Of a DNA stretch of 64,000 nucleotides, positions 10,473 through 23,640 are shown piece by piece (within the stretch, counting starts at the first letter, position 1; each line of letters begins with the position of its first letter). Both the position numbers and the translations under genes were made by a program. The notes below the pieces were generated by a model. The model had not been told where the DNA came from. It searched no databases and saw only the letters and a program-made list of their open reading frames with translations. Source of the DNA: Peromyscus leucopus (lineage: Eukaryota > Chordata > Mammalia > Rodentia > Cricetidae); the NCBI RefSeq assembly GCF_004664715.2, contig NC_051084.1:57407334-57471333 (forward strand), written 5' to 3'.

Positions 10473-13284
10473 AATAAACTTTCTAAAGGCCACATTACAA
10501 TGTGTATACACAAATACATAATACATATATGTAGGCAGTATAACTTGATACAGAAAATGACACATTCATTTTATGTAGAACATATTTGGGCTCAAAATAT
10601 TGCCATAGTTGAGTAAAATTTATTTAAGGTTGAACTGAAAATTGATTTTGGTTCCGTTTAATTTTCAATGAGATGCAAATTCAGCACTTTGTAACTAGGC
10701 TTGCCATTCATATCACCCTGGTATTAGTGTCTCACATTTCCTTTCTAACTCCTTGGCAAGAAAACCATTGCCCTGTCCCAATCAGTCACTTTGACAACTG
10801 TGGAACCTTAAATTGGCTCTGAAAATTGGAGCATGAAGACTTTAATGATATTTTTATATTGGTTATTTCATTAAAAAATATAAATTTTGAATAACCATAG
10901 TGGTATATTTCTGATAGTTTCAAAACAGTCATGAATGTACAATGCATTTATTTATATACAAAACAAATTCAAAATTGCTTTTATTCCATATTTGTTAAAC
11001 ATTCAGATTTCAAGATTTCTTTTTTCTTTTGACTAATGCTAGAAAGCAAAAAGAATGCTCTTAAGAGTTATGGCATTTGGGGTTGTATTATTTCCTTGAC
11101 CTTATGATCTTGTTAAAATAGTGATGTGGTATCCAATGCTTGAACCATATTGTGAGTACTTCAGGATTTCTCATGTCAGCTTTCCAGTGTCGCGTAATGT
11201 GCAATTGTAATTATAAAATCCTCTTTTAATGGAGTCAAACATTATCATTGAACTGAGACTCTCAAGGAGCTTCCCTGGACATGGAAAAGAGGTCAGGCCA
11301 GGCGATGACACTGAGCAGTCATGACATTGTTTCCAGTTGCATCTACTGCAGCTCCTGTTAGACTTCTGTCTGAGCAATCACTGCTTTGACAGGATGACCC
11401 CACTAACATTTTAAGGCAGCCAGAGGGAAGGTTTGCTTCCAGGCTCCTAGGCCTTTTCAGTATCCACACACAAGTATTGACATACCCTGGCTCAGGGGAG
11501 GGAGATGGTCCAGGCTCTTCATTCCTCTGGCTTTGAATTTTCTTGTTCTCAGCATGGAAGAGATCGTTTAGATAGAAACTTCGTATTGATTTTCGGAGCA
11601 GTCAATAAAGTGATTTAACTTTCCTCTTCTGTCATGCATGATCAGTCTCTGTTGATTAGAGAAAAGCATCCTTTCACCTTGACTTTATCATGGCCTTCTC
11701 TTGTTGTGAGTCCTGAAATAGGCTGGCTGGGAATCAGGGCAAAGCTAGATATAGGGAGAGCACTTTACAGAGGAAAGCTGGCATCCCAGCATTGGCTCTG
11801 AGCTGCCTTTGGCTTTGGTGCTGTCTCCCAAAGAACTGGGTGAGCTCTAACTGCAGAGGTTCATTCCAATGGTGGTTTCACACATGCAAGCTGAACTGTC
11901 CAGCATCCTGCTCCTATTGGCAGGGCCATCCTCACCTTGTCACTATTACTTGATCACTTACGAGCACATCTTCTTCAAGGTCCTGAGCATTGTGTGTCAG
12001 CTGTCATATCAGTCTACAAACAAATCCGTATTTCTCTTTCTAAATTTAGGAACTACAGATTTAAGTGTCTTGCCCTAGGTTCCATAGCCAATACAAGGTA
12101 GAACCACGTATTGAATTTAGGCTTGTAGCTGTAGAAGCAAGGTTTTAGCTACAACACATAGAGGTGATAATTTAAGATGAAAACTGAAGACAACCTTCAT
12201 CAAATGCTGGTGTCCCCTGAGATTTCTTCATAGGGCAAAAATATTAAAATTCTTGATCATTTAAAAAGTCTTCCAGTGTAAAAAAAAAAAAAGTCATCTT
12301 ACAGTGAAAGTTCGTTTTACAGTTTAAAGTAAGCTGATATGTGTGTTTCCATAGTTTACATTTGTAGCTGTGCATTCAAGATTAGTTACATTTCAAGTGG
12401 CTCTCCTTAATCAGAGCTAGAATTATATAAATATGCAATCTAGCCAATAATTTTAGCAGTCCTTTAGTTAGCATTAAGCCTTGCTATTTCTGTAAGAGTT
12501 AATTCTAGCCCTAAATCAATTACATTTCAAATGCAAAGACATCATGACTGCCATTCACTGGCCCACAAATGATCACTGGGCATTCTCATATGATTTTATA
12601 GGTATGCCTAAGAGGTGGACCAGGTAGCAAAATTCACATGACTATAAAGCTTTGGCCCAGTCTCATTCTTAGCATTTTAGCTCTATCAAATATAATTTTT
12701 TGGATAATACTATATAATAGCTTCTTTCTGAAATAAAAAAGATCACATTAAGTGTAGAAGCTACATTATATTTCACTGTCCTACACAATACTTCTCTCAT
12801 CAAATATTAAAGACATTTATAGTGTTAATAATTATAAAGGCTGTAATATTAAAGATTTGAGGATGATTTCGATAATGTAGGGACAGTTTTTCTATAGCAT
12901 ATAGATAAAAAGTACGTTGTTCCTTGTTTCTCCTTTGCTCTACTGTACTAGTCACACACTCAGCTAACCAACTTTTGCAGCCATTGACGGACTTGTATTT
13001 AATGAGCATGCTCACTCCCCAATGCCTGACATTTTGATATGAGACTTCCAGCAGTGAATTCTTGTCAAAAATGGGTTTTCAGATCACTAGGCTTTCCATG
13101 ATTAGAGCTTTTGGCACAGAATGTCAAGTACATTCATCAGTTAAATGAATTAATTGTAAATGAGCATGCTGATGGTAACAAGAAGAAAGTCTGCCACAGA
13201 GAAAAGGCTGGGGAAAGTAGAATGTTCACTCTGCTGCTTGGGAACCTCAGCTCCCACTTGGCCAGGGCTTCTCACATGAACTTT
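10473..13284. other. Unique non-coding DNA
   Basis: A long repeat-poor stretch. Only short homopolymers, such as the A run near 12281-12293, are visible. Small open frames (for example minus 11171-11377, plus 11869-12078) have no recognisable domain. Confidence 0.5.
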
Positions 13285-13300
13285 AGAAAGGTGGTGAAGA

Positions 13301-13410
13301 CCCTCTCTTTCCTTTCTGCCGCTCCTTCCATCTGCCCCCCTCCCTCTCTCTCTCTCTCTCTCTCCCCTCTCTCTCTCAATAAAGCTCTAAAAAGGTTTAA
13401 AAAAACAGAA
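13301..13410 (+). mobile_element. Small retrocopy with 16-bp target-site duplication
   Basis: The direct repeat AGAAAGGTGGTGAAGA occurs at 13285-13300 and again at 13411-13426, exactly bounding a 110-bp insert. The insert is pyrimidine-rich with a (CT)n core. It then has CAATAAAGCTCT, which contains an AATAAA poly(A) signal, and ends in an A-rich tail interrupted by GGTTT. A duplication of this length plus a poly-A tail is the signature of L1-mediated retrotransposition of an RNA 3' end. The source RNA is not identified. The AATAAAGCTCT motif is reminiscent of an ERV R region, but that is a guess. Confidence 0.75.
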
Positions 13411-13927
13411 AGAAAGGTGGTGAAGAGTAGACTCGTGGTGTGATCTAAACAAATTATCATTACTATAATGATAACATATATTAATCTATAAGACTTTAAT
13501 ATTTAAAAAAACAAGGCTGTATATTATCTTGAAAGACTATATAAACAATCAAACTGACTTTTAAAGGAAACCACAGTAATTATATATACTTTGCTGAGAA
13601 TAAAATTAAAGAACAAATTAAAATCCAAATCCATTGAGTCTAACAAAGATTAGGTCTTTTTAAGGAATAATTTGAATCTTGGGTCAAAATCATATTGAAA
13701 AATAACAATAATGAAAGAAACCAGAATCTCAAATTCTATTATTACCCCATTAATTGGTTTAAAAAAACCCATGTTTTATTCCAAATTAATTTGCTTTATC
13801 ATCAATTTACAAAGTTGATGATAAGCAAATTTAAATTTATTTTCCAATTGTGTTTTCATATTATTTTTTATCATTTATGAGGCTAAGAAAATTTTAAAAG
13901 GAAAAGAAAAAATTTAGAGAAATAGTC

Positions 13928-13972
13928 ACACCCCCCACACACACCCCCACACCCCACACCCCCCACCCCCCT
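13928..13972. repeat. C/A-rich low-complexity tract
   Basis: C-runs alternating with CA dinucleotides. Confidence 0.9.
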
Positions 13973-14085
13973 GCGCCAGGCAAACCATTATGCTGGTGAC
14001 AGATTAATGTTCTCTTCATTGGTTGTTGTTGTTGTTGTTTTGTTTATTGAGGGTTTGGGTTTTGTTTGTTTTTGTTGATTGTTTT

Positions 14086-14175
14086 GGTGTGTGTGTGTTT
14101 GTGTGTGTATGTGTGTGTGTTTGTGTGTGTGTGTTTGTGTATGTGTGTTTGTGTGTGTGTTTGTGTGTGTGTGTT

Positions 14176-14238
<63 letters not shown>
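14086..14238. repeat. TG / TTTG interrupted microsatellite
   Basis: Blocks of GTGTGTGTGT separated by regularly spaced TTT interruptions in the first 110 bp, then a pure TG run. Open frames on both strands (poly-CV, poly-TH) are repeat artefacts. Confidence 0.95.
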
Positions 14239-14241
<3 letters not shown>

Positions 14242-14406
14242 GCCTGCAGGCATGTCTCTGGACCACGTGTACCTGGTGCATTAGAAGGCCAAAAGAGGAA
14301 TTGTAATTACCGACAATTTTGTGGAGCCATGTGTGTGCTGGGACTCAAACCCAGGTCCACCAGAAGAGCACCAGCACCCTTAATTACTAAGTCATCTCCC
14401 AGCCCC
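14239..14406 (-). repeat. B2/B3-type SINE
   Basis: The plus strand shows TGCCTGCAGGCATGTCTCTG, GTACCTGGTGCATTAGAAGG, CCATGTGTGTGCTGGGACTC, CCAGAAGAGCACCAGCACCC and TAAGTCATCTCCCAGCCCC. This is the reverse complement of a B2-superfamily SINE. The TG repeat lies at its tail end. Confidence 0.85.
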
Positions 14407-14867
14407 ATCAGCATTGGTTTTAGATTAGTTGACAATATTGCCCTTCACACAGTCAGGTTTCATAAAGGAATATATAATCTTTCTTACATTGGAAAAGCCT
14501 TAAATTGTATTATTAATGAAAGAACTCTCCAAGATTGTTCTATAAAAATCAATGTCTAAATATAGATGGTAATACCTGTGAGAATATATAAATGTTAAGA
14601 AAGGCAGGGAATGGTCAGAATGATAATTGGTGGCCACTGCAAGTTGAGAAAGTTAAGGAATTGTTTAGAAGATGATGAGATGGCTGAGGAGCAGACGTTT
14701 TTTAAGACCCCATTCTCATGGCGGGTGGCTGGGGTATAAGAATCCATTAAATGCATGAGTGACTTGGTGATTTAAAAAAGAAAGCCATGCACACATTAGT
14801 GGCAAAAATGTTCCAAAAGCCATGGATTATGATGAGTCTAATAACTTACCAAAAATAAGAAAAAAAA

Positions 14868-14906
14868 TGTGCTGGGATTAAAGATATGCACCACCACTGC
14901 CCAGTG
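14868..14906 (-). repeat. B1 fragment
   Basis: A short antisense match to the B1 head: GTGCTGGGATTAAAGATATG followed by CACCACCACTGCCCAG. The rest of the element is missing. Confidence 0.75.
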
Positions 14907-15166
14907 GTATTTTTTTAATTAACAAGAAAGTAACTAAGTTTCCTTAATTTCATGGCATTTTCTACCGAATATATATTTTCTTTTTAAAGCTAAAATATTA
15001 TCCTTACAAAATATCATCTAACCTATTTCAAGTCAGAAATGTAAACATTTTGGGCTGGAGAAAAAGGAGGAAAAAGTAGAAAGATGTTTTTCCCTTTGCA
15101 TGTGTCTCTGTTATCTTTTATCTCCCTTTTACCAGTCAGATTGACCAAACACATGTTCATTTACAT

Positions 15167-15167
<1 letters not shown>

Positions 15168-15212
<45 letters not shown>

Positions 15213-15220
15213 ACACACAA
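15168..15220. repeat. (CA)n microsatellite
   Basis: A CA run of about 42 bp with a short GTACACACAACA continuation. Confidence 0.95.
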
Positions 15221-15489
15221 CATATACACATACTTCCAAAACCAGGAAGAAATATTAAAATTTGGCTTTCCTGGTTCAGCCTTTTAAAATATGAACATTG
15301 ATTACAGTACACCATATTACAAGTATTTGAGTCTTTCATACAAACAAAATCACAGTGAATAAAACATTCCATATTGCTTTTCATATCACACATCTCTTAC
15401 TTACTTGAAAGAAAAGGTAGCTCAATAAAAATGTCAAAGAATTAAGAATATCAAAAAAGTAAAAACATGTAAAATTAAGAATCACATAT

Positions 15490-15491
<2 letters not shown>

Positions 15492-15539
<48 letters not shown>
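15492..15539. repeat. (CA)n microsatellite
   Basis: An uninterrupted CA run of about 48 bp, some 330 bp from the preceding one. Confidence 0.95.
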
Positions 15540-15541
<2 letters not shown>

Positions 15542-18500
15542 GCCGGTACGTAGGAATAGGAAAGTAAGTTTGGTTTGAATGATTGCAGGACTTTGAAGTG
15601 TTCTGAGATTTGTAGATTCCTTCTCTCTGCCTCCCTCTTCACTCGGTACTAACAGTAGAGAGACAACGAGGTCTCATTCTCTGCTCTGTTGAATATAGCC
15701 GGGGGCAGAGAACAATAGTGGTGTGGTTATTGTCTTGCTCAAGACAGGCAGGAGGATCTACCCAATAAAATGAGAATGGAGAGGGACTGCTAGGGAAAGG
15801 CCCAGGATGGAATGGAATTGGAAAAATAGCTAGTGTAGAAACTGGAATTTGCTGAGGGAAGAAAACCATGATGAGGTAACCAGCAGCCAGGAGAGCAGCA
15901 CCATTTTGGAATGGTCTAGAAGAGCAGCAGGGGGGAGGTGTCCTGGGACTGGTAAAGGTGGGCCCCAAATCTCACCATGATAATGAACAGGAGTTACAAA
16001 CGTTGGCTTTAGTGTGAGGGATGGATATGAATGAGGAGAACTGGTGATTAAGAAGCAAGATGAAAGTCAGCCCCAGCTCCTGGGTCAGAAATGGCGCACT
16101 CTTGGGCAGAGCGGCTGGAGAGGGAGTGGTGATTTGGGCCAGCCGAAGTGAAGCAGACATTCCAGTATCTTTGCTGAAGTAAGAGCCAGGTCTACTAGAC
16201 ATAACTTTTGGATTATTTCAAAATGCCACAGTATCTCTTCCATTTTATAGTCTTCTGTTTTATTTTAAATTTGTCTTATTCCATTGAAAATTAAATATTC
16301 TTCCTTGGAAATCTACTTCTCTGAGCATTGGGTCTGGCTAGATTCTTCTAATGATCATTTACTGTTAGGGCAAGGTATGCAAATTCCATTTATCATGCCC
16401 TGTATAAGACAAACATGACTGCCTAGAATAACACTTTTACTGGCCACATATGTCATGTTTAAAAAAAAAAAAAAAGGCAGTTTAGCTATGTGGCAAAGTT
16501 TTATTCTGTGTAGGTGGTATTATAGGTCTGAAAATCCTTTCTATTGAGTACTTATAGTACTCAGGCATCATAAAGCTCATATCAGTATAAGAAAGAACGA
16601 ATGAAGCAGCAGGTTGGAGGTCATGTACTATAATAACTAAAGGGCACTTTCCTCTTGTAGCTTGGGTCATTTTCTCTGCATATTCATTTGGTGGCGTTTA
16701 CATGCTAAACAACACTTAAAAATAATGTGGTCGCTTTCAAGTTCCTTTGTGTGATTCCCCAAAGTGATGTGCTGCAGGAACAAAAGACAACCTTCAGTGG
16801 CTGTGGAGGGTTCACAGAGGTTTCAGGTGCTCCATATTTCTGCTGCTGATGCGAGGGAGGACCCTGCTGGTCCCTGAGCTTTGTCTGGGTTTCCACCATA
16901 TGGACTCTGATTGAAGCAATGTGCATCAGGAGTAAATTTTCTCCGGCACCAGCTGCCTGAGATACACACGACGCTTCAATTGGAGTAAAAATAGATACCT
17001 CTGGAATGTGAAAATGGATGGGATGGAGAGGTGGTCCTGGATTCTTTCCAGAAGGTGAGTAAAAGTGTGAATAGAGATATCTAGGATCAACATATCACCA
17101 TCTACACATAAAAGGAGGCGAAGTGAGCATTTCGAGCAAAAGGAGGTCAAGGAGATGAAGAGATTACCAGATACTGAATGTTCACAATTCCAGGTTATAG
17201 TTGAAAATGTCTGAGAAGGAAAATAAAAAGAAGAAGAAATCAATGTTTGTTATACTAGTACACAAACCTTTCACCTCTGGGAAAACTCTCTGGATTCAAT
17301 GTCAAACCAATTTTGTGAGATTTACCCTTCAATCACCAGGTCACAAACAACAAAACATTTGTACCTGACTTGCAGTGTTCATGTCAGGAAACAGAACCTT
17401 TCTAGTTCATTATAGAAGCAGTGGCATTGGGACTCGGGAAATAACATGTTCAGAGAAAAATGGTGGTCTCCCATATAGCTCTTTTTTCTCTCCCTCCCTT
17501 TTTCTCTTCCCCTCCCTTCCTCCCTCTCTCTCTCTCTTTCTCATCTCAATTTCACCTTCAGTTTAGTTGGATAGGAAAGTTGAAGCAGAACCCATCAGGC
17601 ACCAGTGGTATCTGCAAATGTTTTCTTGTACCTTCTTTGCTGTATGCTTTTTGTTGTAGGAGGGAGGGTCTGGACAGAGCAGCCAGAAAGCACCAGTGGG
17701 GTGATTGGGGGAAAAAATGAAGCCAAGTCTTAAGTCTTAGAAACACACTGATGTTCTTCCTCTGTGCCCCAACTTATCTCATGCACTATTAGCATTCTTC
17801 ATTTGCAGGACCTTGTTATTAACTATCACATAATCCCCATAGGTTTTTATAGAGAATTGGTTTTCTTCCTAGGGAAAGATGGGATCAAAGGGAGAGCTTG
17901 AGATGCCATGACTGTACTAAGAGTGAACATCCCATGCCTCTGGTGTTTATTCCATGTCCATGATGTAAGGCTGAGATGTCAAGAACATTGCAATCTGACT
18001 AAACCTAGCTGTTTCTAGAATCAGACCCATCACACTGAATTGGATCCCAAAACTTGGATCCCTCATGCTGAATATCAAAAGTGCTTAAGAGTTCTCATTT
18101 TCATTACTTTACAATTTGTTCCACATTTACTTAAGTGAAACTCTTTAGGAAGAAAATACATCTATTTTTCATTTAAAATAAGCGAAAAAGAAAACTAAGA
18201 ATAAGTTCTGTAGCTTTAGCAATTGTAATTCCTCATTGTCTTGGAGATCCCAACTATAGCCTCAGACATTCATTATTTCAGAGAAGCAGAAACTCAGATT
18301 AATTATAGATAATTATAATTTATTTTTCTTCTTCATTTCATCAAGGCATAAACAATATATTACATAGTCATACCAGTACAATAAATATTCAGAAAAATCT
18401 GTTCTTATCAAATATAAGAAATGATCTGTAACTTAATTTTAAATGTGTCTTTTGGTTAAAGAGGGCCCTCAAGATTAAAAAAAAAAATAAATAGAAGTTA

Positions 18501-19280
18501 TATGTTGAATAATGCCTGAGAATAGCTACGGCTCTAAACAGTTATTTTCTCAGTGCAGAGGATTTACAAAAATCCTTATTTGTGATGTCCTCTGAGTATT
18601 TTGAAGTTAATAGAATGAATTTTGCCTGGGTTTCTAGGGCCAATTCTCACTGAAAAGAAGGAGAATCCATCAAAATAAGAAAAACATCGCATTCAAACAC
18701 ATATGCCATGAGATTCATTATCACATCACTGAAGCCGAGGGGAGCCCAGTCATTCTCTTGCTCTCTAATTGTTGCATGCACATGATAATTAAGCATTCAT
18801 CACATTTTCTGCATTCAGTAGTGAAATTTCCCTTCACTTTTCTGTATCATAAACCTTGGATTTCTCATAAGGAAAAACTGTGGGGAGATTGTGGATGGAT
18901 GTGATATGAACTCCTTGAGTGACAAAGGTTTGTTGGAGCTTGCACATTACCTGCTGTCTGACTAAAGGGAGCGGAAACCACCAGGGAAAAGGGACTGTCC
19001 TGATCACATTCACAAATGATACCAAATGTCTAGACATCCACGAGCCACCAGACAGAAAGGGCGAGATCAGAGCAAGTGACCGCATGAAGTCAGGCTCGGT
19101 CGGGGGACACTCCAGTGAGTGTTTGGAGAAAGCAGCACCTAAACATACTCTCCAAATCTGAGTCTATTTAGAGTAAAGCATGCCCTGGTGTGTGTGTGGG
19201 GGGGGTAGTTCTCTGCAAAAGAGAAATGCTCAAACATATTTCCATCAAAATAATATCTATCTATATATGTAGTTATATAT
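15540..19280. other. Unique non-coding DNA
   Basis: About 3.7 kb with no recognisable interspersed repeat. It holds a C/T-rich patch near 17485-17545 and A runs near 16460 and 18478. Open frames of up to about 109 residues occur on both strands but none shows a recognisable domain or codon pattern. I annotate no gene. Confidence 0.5.
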
Positions 19281-19326
19281 TTATTATTATTATTATTATT
19301 ATTGTTATTATTATTATTATTATTAT
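19281..19326. repeat. (ATT)n microsatellite
   Basis: About 15 ATT units with one GTT interruption. Confidence 0.95.
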
Positions 19327-19917
19327 AAGATTTCTAGTTTCTAGTTCAAACCCTTCTTTTTCTAGGCCCCATGAAGAAGCTTTTTGAGGTTGTTCCATCA
19401 GTGACATTTGGAGGATCTGGGGCAGGGGAATTCTGATTGAATAAATGCACAGGATAGAGATGATAGGAAATTAGCTTACCTACTGCCTTCCCCTAGTAGC
19501 TCATCAGCCTAAAAATCTTCTGTATTGTAAAAGGTACTTTAAGATCAATAAATCTTTACAACAGTTGGCACTCTAATTTCATCCATGCACTTCAAAACTG
19601 AGTTTTGGAAGTTGTTCTGTACCAGTTACCAACATTCCTCTCATAAGCACCCTTTCCTGTGACTCTGTGTTCCATAGGTATCCAGCATAAACACCAATTT
19701 GACACACTGGTAAACACAGAACACCAGACTGCATAGTCTTCATGGAGCTGGCACAGCTCAGGGATGTGCCGTAGATCTGAAGAGTCAGCATTGGACTTCA
19801 CAGGGCTCTGCAGCTGTCAGCTCATAAATTGCCACAGTGCCAGCCTGCAGGAAGCCTCATTTTTAGAAGCAATCCTACCAAGGGTTTGCATGGATTTAAT
19901 GCTCCCTCTGCCTCCAG

Positions 19918-19949
<32 letters not shown>
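19918..19949. repeat. (TG)n microsatellite
   Basis: An uninterrupted TG run at the tail end of the SINE that follows. Confidence 0.95.
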
Positions 19950-19950
<1 letters not shown>

Positions 19951-20240
19951 CGCCTAGGCACATGTGGAGGTCGCAGGACAACTTTATGTATTACCTGTAG
20001 TTTCTCACCTTGTTTAAAACATGGTCTCTCTTGTTCACTGCTGTATGTGTATGCAGGCAAGCTGCTATCCCTTGAATTTCCAGGGATTCTCCTGTGTCTA
20101 CCTCCCATCTCACCAGAGGAGTACTGGGATTACAGATGTACATGTCTGGCTTTTACATACCTTCAGAGGATCTGAACTCAGATCCACACACTTGTGTAGC
20201 AAGTGGACCTATGGAACCATTTCTGCTACCCCATCCCTAT
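19950..20240 (-). repeat. Composite SINE (tRNA-like parts around a B1-like core)
   Basis: The plus strand begins ACATGTGGAGGTCGCAGGAC, continues through a B1-like antisense core (ACATGGTCTCTC, CTGTGTCTACCTCCCATCTC, GTACTGGGATTACAGATGTA, CATGTCTGGCTTTTAC), and ends with a tRNA-like head (GATCTGAACTCAGATCCAC). The same composite architecture appears in the opposite orientation at 32440-32790. Confidence 0.7.
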
Positions 20241-20282
20241 TCATTTTTATGAAATAGAATAAACGTGTTAAAGAACGTAGGT

Positions 20283-20435
20283 CCAGGAGTATAGTACCTG
20301 ACTCTAAAATATATTCTGAGACTTGGAAATCTACTCAGTTGCTCTAGCTGTGATTTCAAAATCTATAAAACACAGGTTAGTCTATTGGTACTCACTTCGT
20401 AGTCTTATGGTAAGCATTCAGTGATGAAATACAAG
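20283..20435 (+). repeat. Probable MIR
   Basis: The order of motifs follows a decayed MIR: CCTGACTCTAA, GAGACTTGGAAATCTACTCA, TTTCAAAATCTATAAAACAC, GGTACTCACTTCGTAGTCTT, and a GATGAAATAC end. Matched by eye only. Confidence 0.5.
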
Positions 20436-22942
20436 GGACATACTTACAAACTCATCTGGCATGTTATTAAGGGATTCATAGTGTTAACTATGATTGTTTC
20501 CACTGTTTCACTCTTATGTCACGCACCAAGAATGATGTTCCTTGCAGACACTGGAGACATTTGTGCTTGCTCATGCTGATCAACCTTACACAAAGTATTT
20601 TCTCTTTTTATTACATCTTTATGGAGCTGTGTTAAGGGAAAGTTTCCTTCAAAGAATGGAGTTTTGAGATGTGAGGTTCACAAGTATACTTTCAGAATTC
20701 TAATGTCATTGCACCTTGTGACATATTGTTCTTAGGATTTTTTTTTTATACATCGTGGCATCCTAGAAAAGCAATTTTAATCTGCTCTCCTGATAAAGGC
20801 ATTCATACGTTCAGATGGGTTGCTTTTTTTGAGAAGGCAAGAAACGCTTTGCTGTAGCTGCTTCCTCATTTCATCAACATATTAAAAGAAGGTTAAACAC
20901 CAGAGGTTTTAATTAACTGAGTCCTGATCAATTCACAGGATACATGGCAGTAATGTATTAGTGATGAATTAATTCAGTGTAACAATTGAGGTATTAGAAT
21001 TCCCCTATTATCTCACAAATTGCCCCCCCCCCCGCAACCATTGTTTGATACTCTGTCCCTCTCTTCCTCTCGCTCAGTCTGATTTTAATGAATAGCACTG
21101 ATAGTTATTCATAAGCACATTTCAACAAGTTTCACGTTAACTCTTCCGTATATGTCACTCTTTGGGGTTTACAACATGCCAATCGGGTTTACTGACAATC
21201 AGTGAGCATCTATCTATTCCCAGCACAGAGCAAAAACCAAGTTTTGTCACAGTGAAAAGGTGAGTTCCATGTGCACATTTCTGTGCCTTCAATTTCCTAC
21301 TCCAGCTGACATGGCTTGGTTGCATCCTTTGTAAACTGGCAGCAAAAACATTGTCTGGGTAACAGAAGGTTACCCCGAGGATAAAGATAAGAAAGAATAT
21401 GAAAGTTCCTGTCATAGAAGAAAGTGTTCCTTGTATTTTAACTGACTGATATTACATTTAGATATAATCTAGAAAGAGCAACAGACTACTTGGTAAAGAA
21501 AATGAAACCTTTGCTTACATGTTTTTAACCAATCGCATTCCATGGAAATAATAAGAATTCTATTCCAAGTATTCTCTTCCTGCTTTATTTCTTCTGCAAT
21601 ACTTCACATGGTACTTACATATGTGCTCACCTATGTATAAATGTGCATGTATATGGATGTACAGCTATCCACATGCATATGGTGCTTTTGACATAGTGGA
21701 TCACATACATGATGAAGATCCCATCAGATTATGTTGCCCAGTGATATCATAGCTTTCTTAGTTGGTGTAAGTACATTCTGGGATATGTGTACCATGATAA
21801 AATTGATTAACAATACATTTCTCAGAACTGTTCTCTCATTGAACTCATTCATGATGGTATAGAGGGTCAGGTTAGGTTCTATGAGTTGCTTTTAAAAGTA
21901 TCTAGCACATGGTGAAGAATGTGGTAATAGACTTTCACTATTATTATAACTGCTCTTTTATCATATTGTTCTATACCAAGAACAATTTTCTACATTTGGA
22001 GATATTTGTTCTTGCTCATGCTAATCTTCTTTTGCATAAAGGTCACTTTTTTCCTTATTTTTTTTCTTATAAAGTTATTTCTTAATTAATAATAAAGTCT
22101 TACTTACATTTAAAAATTGACACCATCTAGTTCATGTCTATCAGATATTAATTATATATCGCATACATTTGCACAAATAACTACATTTGAAGTTTTAGAA
22201 AAAAATATACTTAATCCTGACATCACCAGTTTCCAGGCTAATACCTGCTGTCTTGACTTGTTCAATTCAATGTGAACAACATTGGGCCTGTCACATCTAC
22301 TCTCCTTGTCTATAGAGTCCACCTCTGTCAAGGAAAGATTCTAAGTTTTTGTGGGGGAATCTAAAGAAAGACCTGCTCAGTTTGCACTACCCTGAAACGG
22401 CCTGGATTCCTGGATTTTCTATCGTCTTACACTAGGCAGCCAGGCCTCCTTCTTTGTGTCTTGTCTCTTCAGGGTAGCCCTCCAAGGAGAAAAAGATTTA
22501 TGAAAAAGCCTCCTGCAGTATTCAGTGGCTAGTGTCACAGGCCTCCCACAGCTGTGAGGTGGCGGGCCCCTGTCTGCTGGTGACCTGCAGGAGATGAATT
22601 CCTCAAAGAAGAGATGTAAGCCAGAGCAAGGAGGGGAGGGCAAACCCTAGAGACTTTTACAAATGCATATCTTGGGTTTTGTGTTTGCTCCAAATCCTAG
22701 TCTACGCAAGAGAATAGAATTCATTGTAATAGAAATCTGAAGCCAGGCAGCCTGTGGTTCCTGATGGAAAAAACCACAAAACACTCAACATTGTGGACTA
22801 TGGACTTTAAAGGGTTTTTTTTTTCCCTGACTTCATAGGTAGAATGACCTGTCTTTGCAGTTCCCATCTCTATTGTGGAATCCAGTCTATATTCCTGAGA
22901 GGTGTTATTTTATGGCTAAAATCAAGAACTGATCCTTACAAG
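20436..22942. other. Unique non-coding DNA
   Basis: Repeat-poor apart from a 10-bp C run at 21024-21033 and short T runs. It contains two diverged similar segments at 20526-20620 and 21971-22060, described under findings. The 74-residue minus-strand frame at 22419-22643 has no recognisable domain. Confidence 0.45.
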
Positions 22943-23110
22943 TGCTAAGTTGTAGATCCTGACTCTCTCATGTCTTATCTGTGTGACCCTGAGCATATTT
23001 TCAGCTTCCCTGTCTCCAGTTATACTTATCTAGATAGTTGGAATGCTACTACAACTAAATCTACCTCGTCTTGGGGTGTAAAGATTAAGTAAGTTCACAA
23101 GCATAAAGCG
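22943..23110 (+). repeat. MIR SINE
   Basis: The sequence GATCCTGACTCTCTCATGTC, TGTGTGACCCTGAGCATATT, TTCAGCTTCCCTGTCTCCAG and the trailing AAGATTAAGTAAGTTCACAA follow the conserved core and 3' part of MIR. Confidence 0.75.
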
Positions 23111-23151
23111 TGTAGAATGGTGGAACATTCTATAAAACTTTTGCCTTCATT

Positions 23152-23640
23152 TCTTTTTTTGTTTTTTAATTTTTTTAAGTTTTTTTTTCCTTCATTTTAC
23201 ATACCAATCCTAGTTCCCTCTCCTTCCCCTTCTCCAGTGCCCCCCTCCCCCAATCCCAACCGCCATCCACTCCTCTGAGAGGGTAAGGCCTCCCTTGGGG
23301 AGTCGACAAATTCTGACATACTAAGTTGAGGCAGGACCAAGCCCCTCTCGCCCTGTGTCAAGGCTGAGCAAGGTATCCCACCATAGGGAGTGTGTTCCAA
23401 AAAAGCCATTTCATGCACCCAGGATAAGTCCTGGTTGCACTGCCAGGAGCCCACAAACAGATCAAGCCACACAACTGTCACCCACATTCAGAGGGCCTAC
23501 TTTGGTCCCATGCATGTTCCCCAGCTGACAGGACAGAGTCCATGAGCTCCCACCAGCTTTGGTCAGCTGTCTCTGTGGTTTTCCCCATCATGATCTTGAC
23601 CTCACTTGCTCCTGTGATCCCTCCTCCCTCTCTTCAACTG
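23152..23640 (-). mobile_element. L1 3' end
   Basis: A T-rich stretch (the poly-A tail on the minus strand) is followed on the plus strand by the C-rich antisense of a rodent L1 3'UTR: TTACATACCAATCCTAGTTC, CTCCCCCAATCCCAACCGCC, GTAAGGCCTCCCTTGGGGAG, CAGAGGGCCTACTTTGGTCC and ATGAGCTCCCACCAGC. The same arrangement recurs in the L1 at 62740-64000. It is 5'-truncated with no ORF2. Confidence 0.85.

Noticed and set aside
14023..14559. 178-residue plus-strand open frame with long Cys-Val runs
   Set aside because: It is created by a TG microsatellite and continues into an antisense SINE. The same happens at the other CA/TG tracts (9.7, 10.3, 15.2, 19.9, 23.9 and 26.2 kb).
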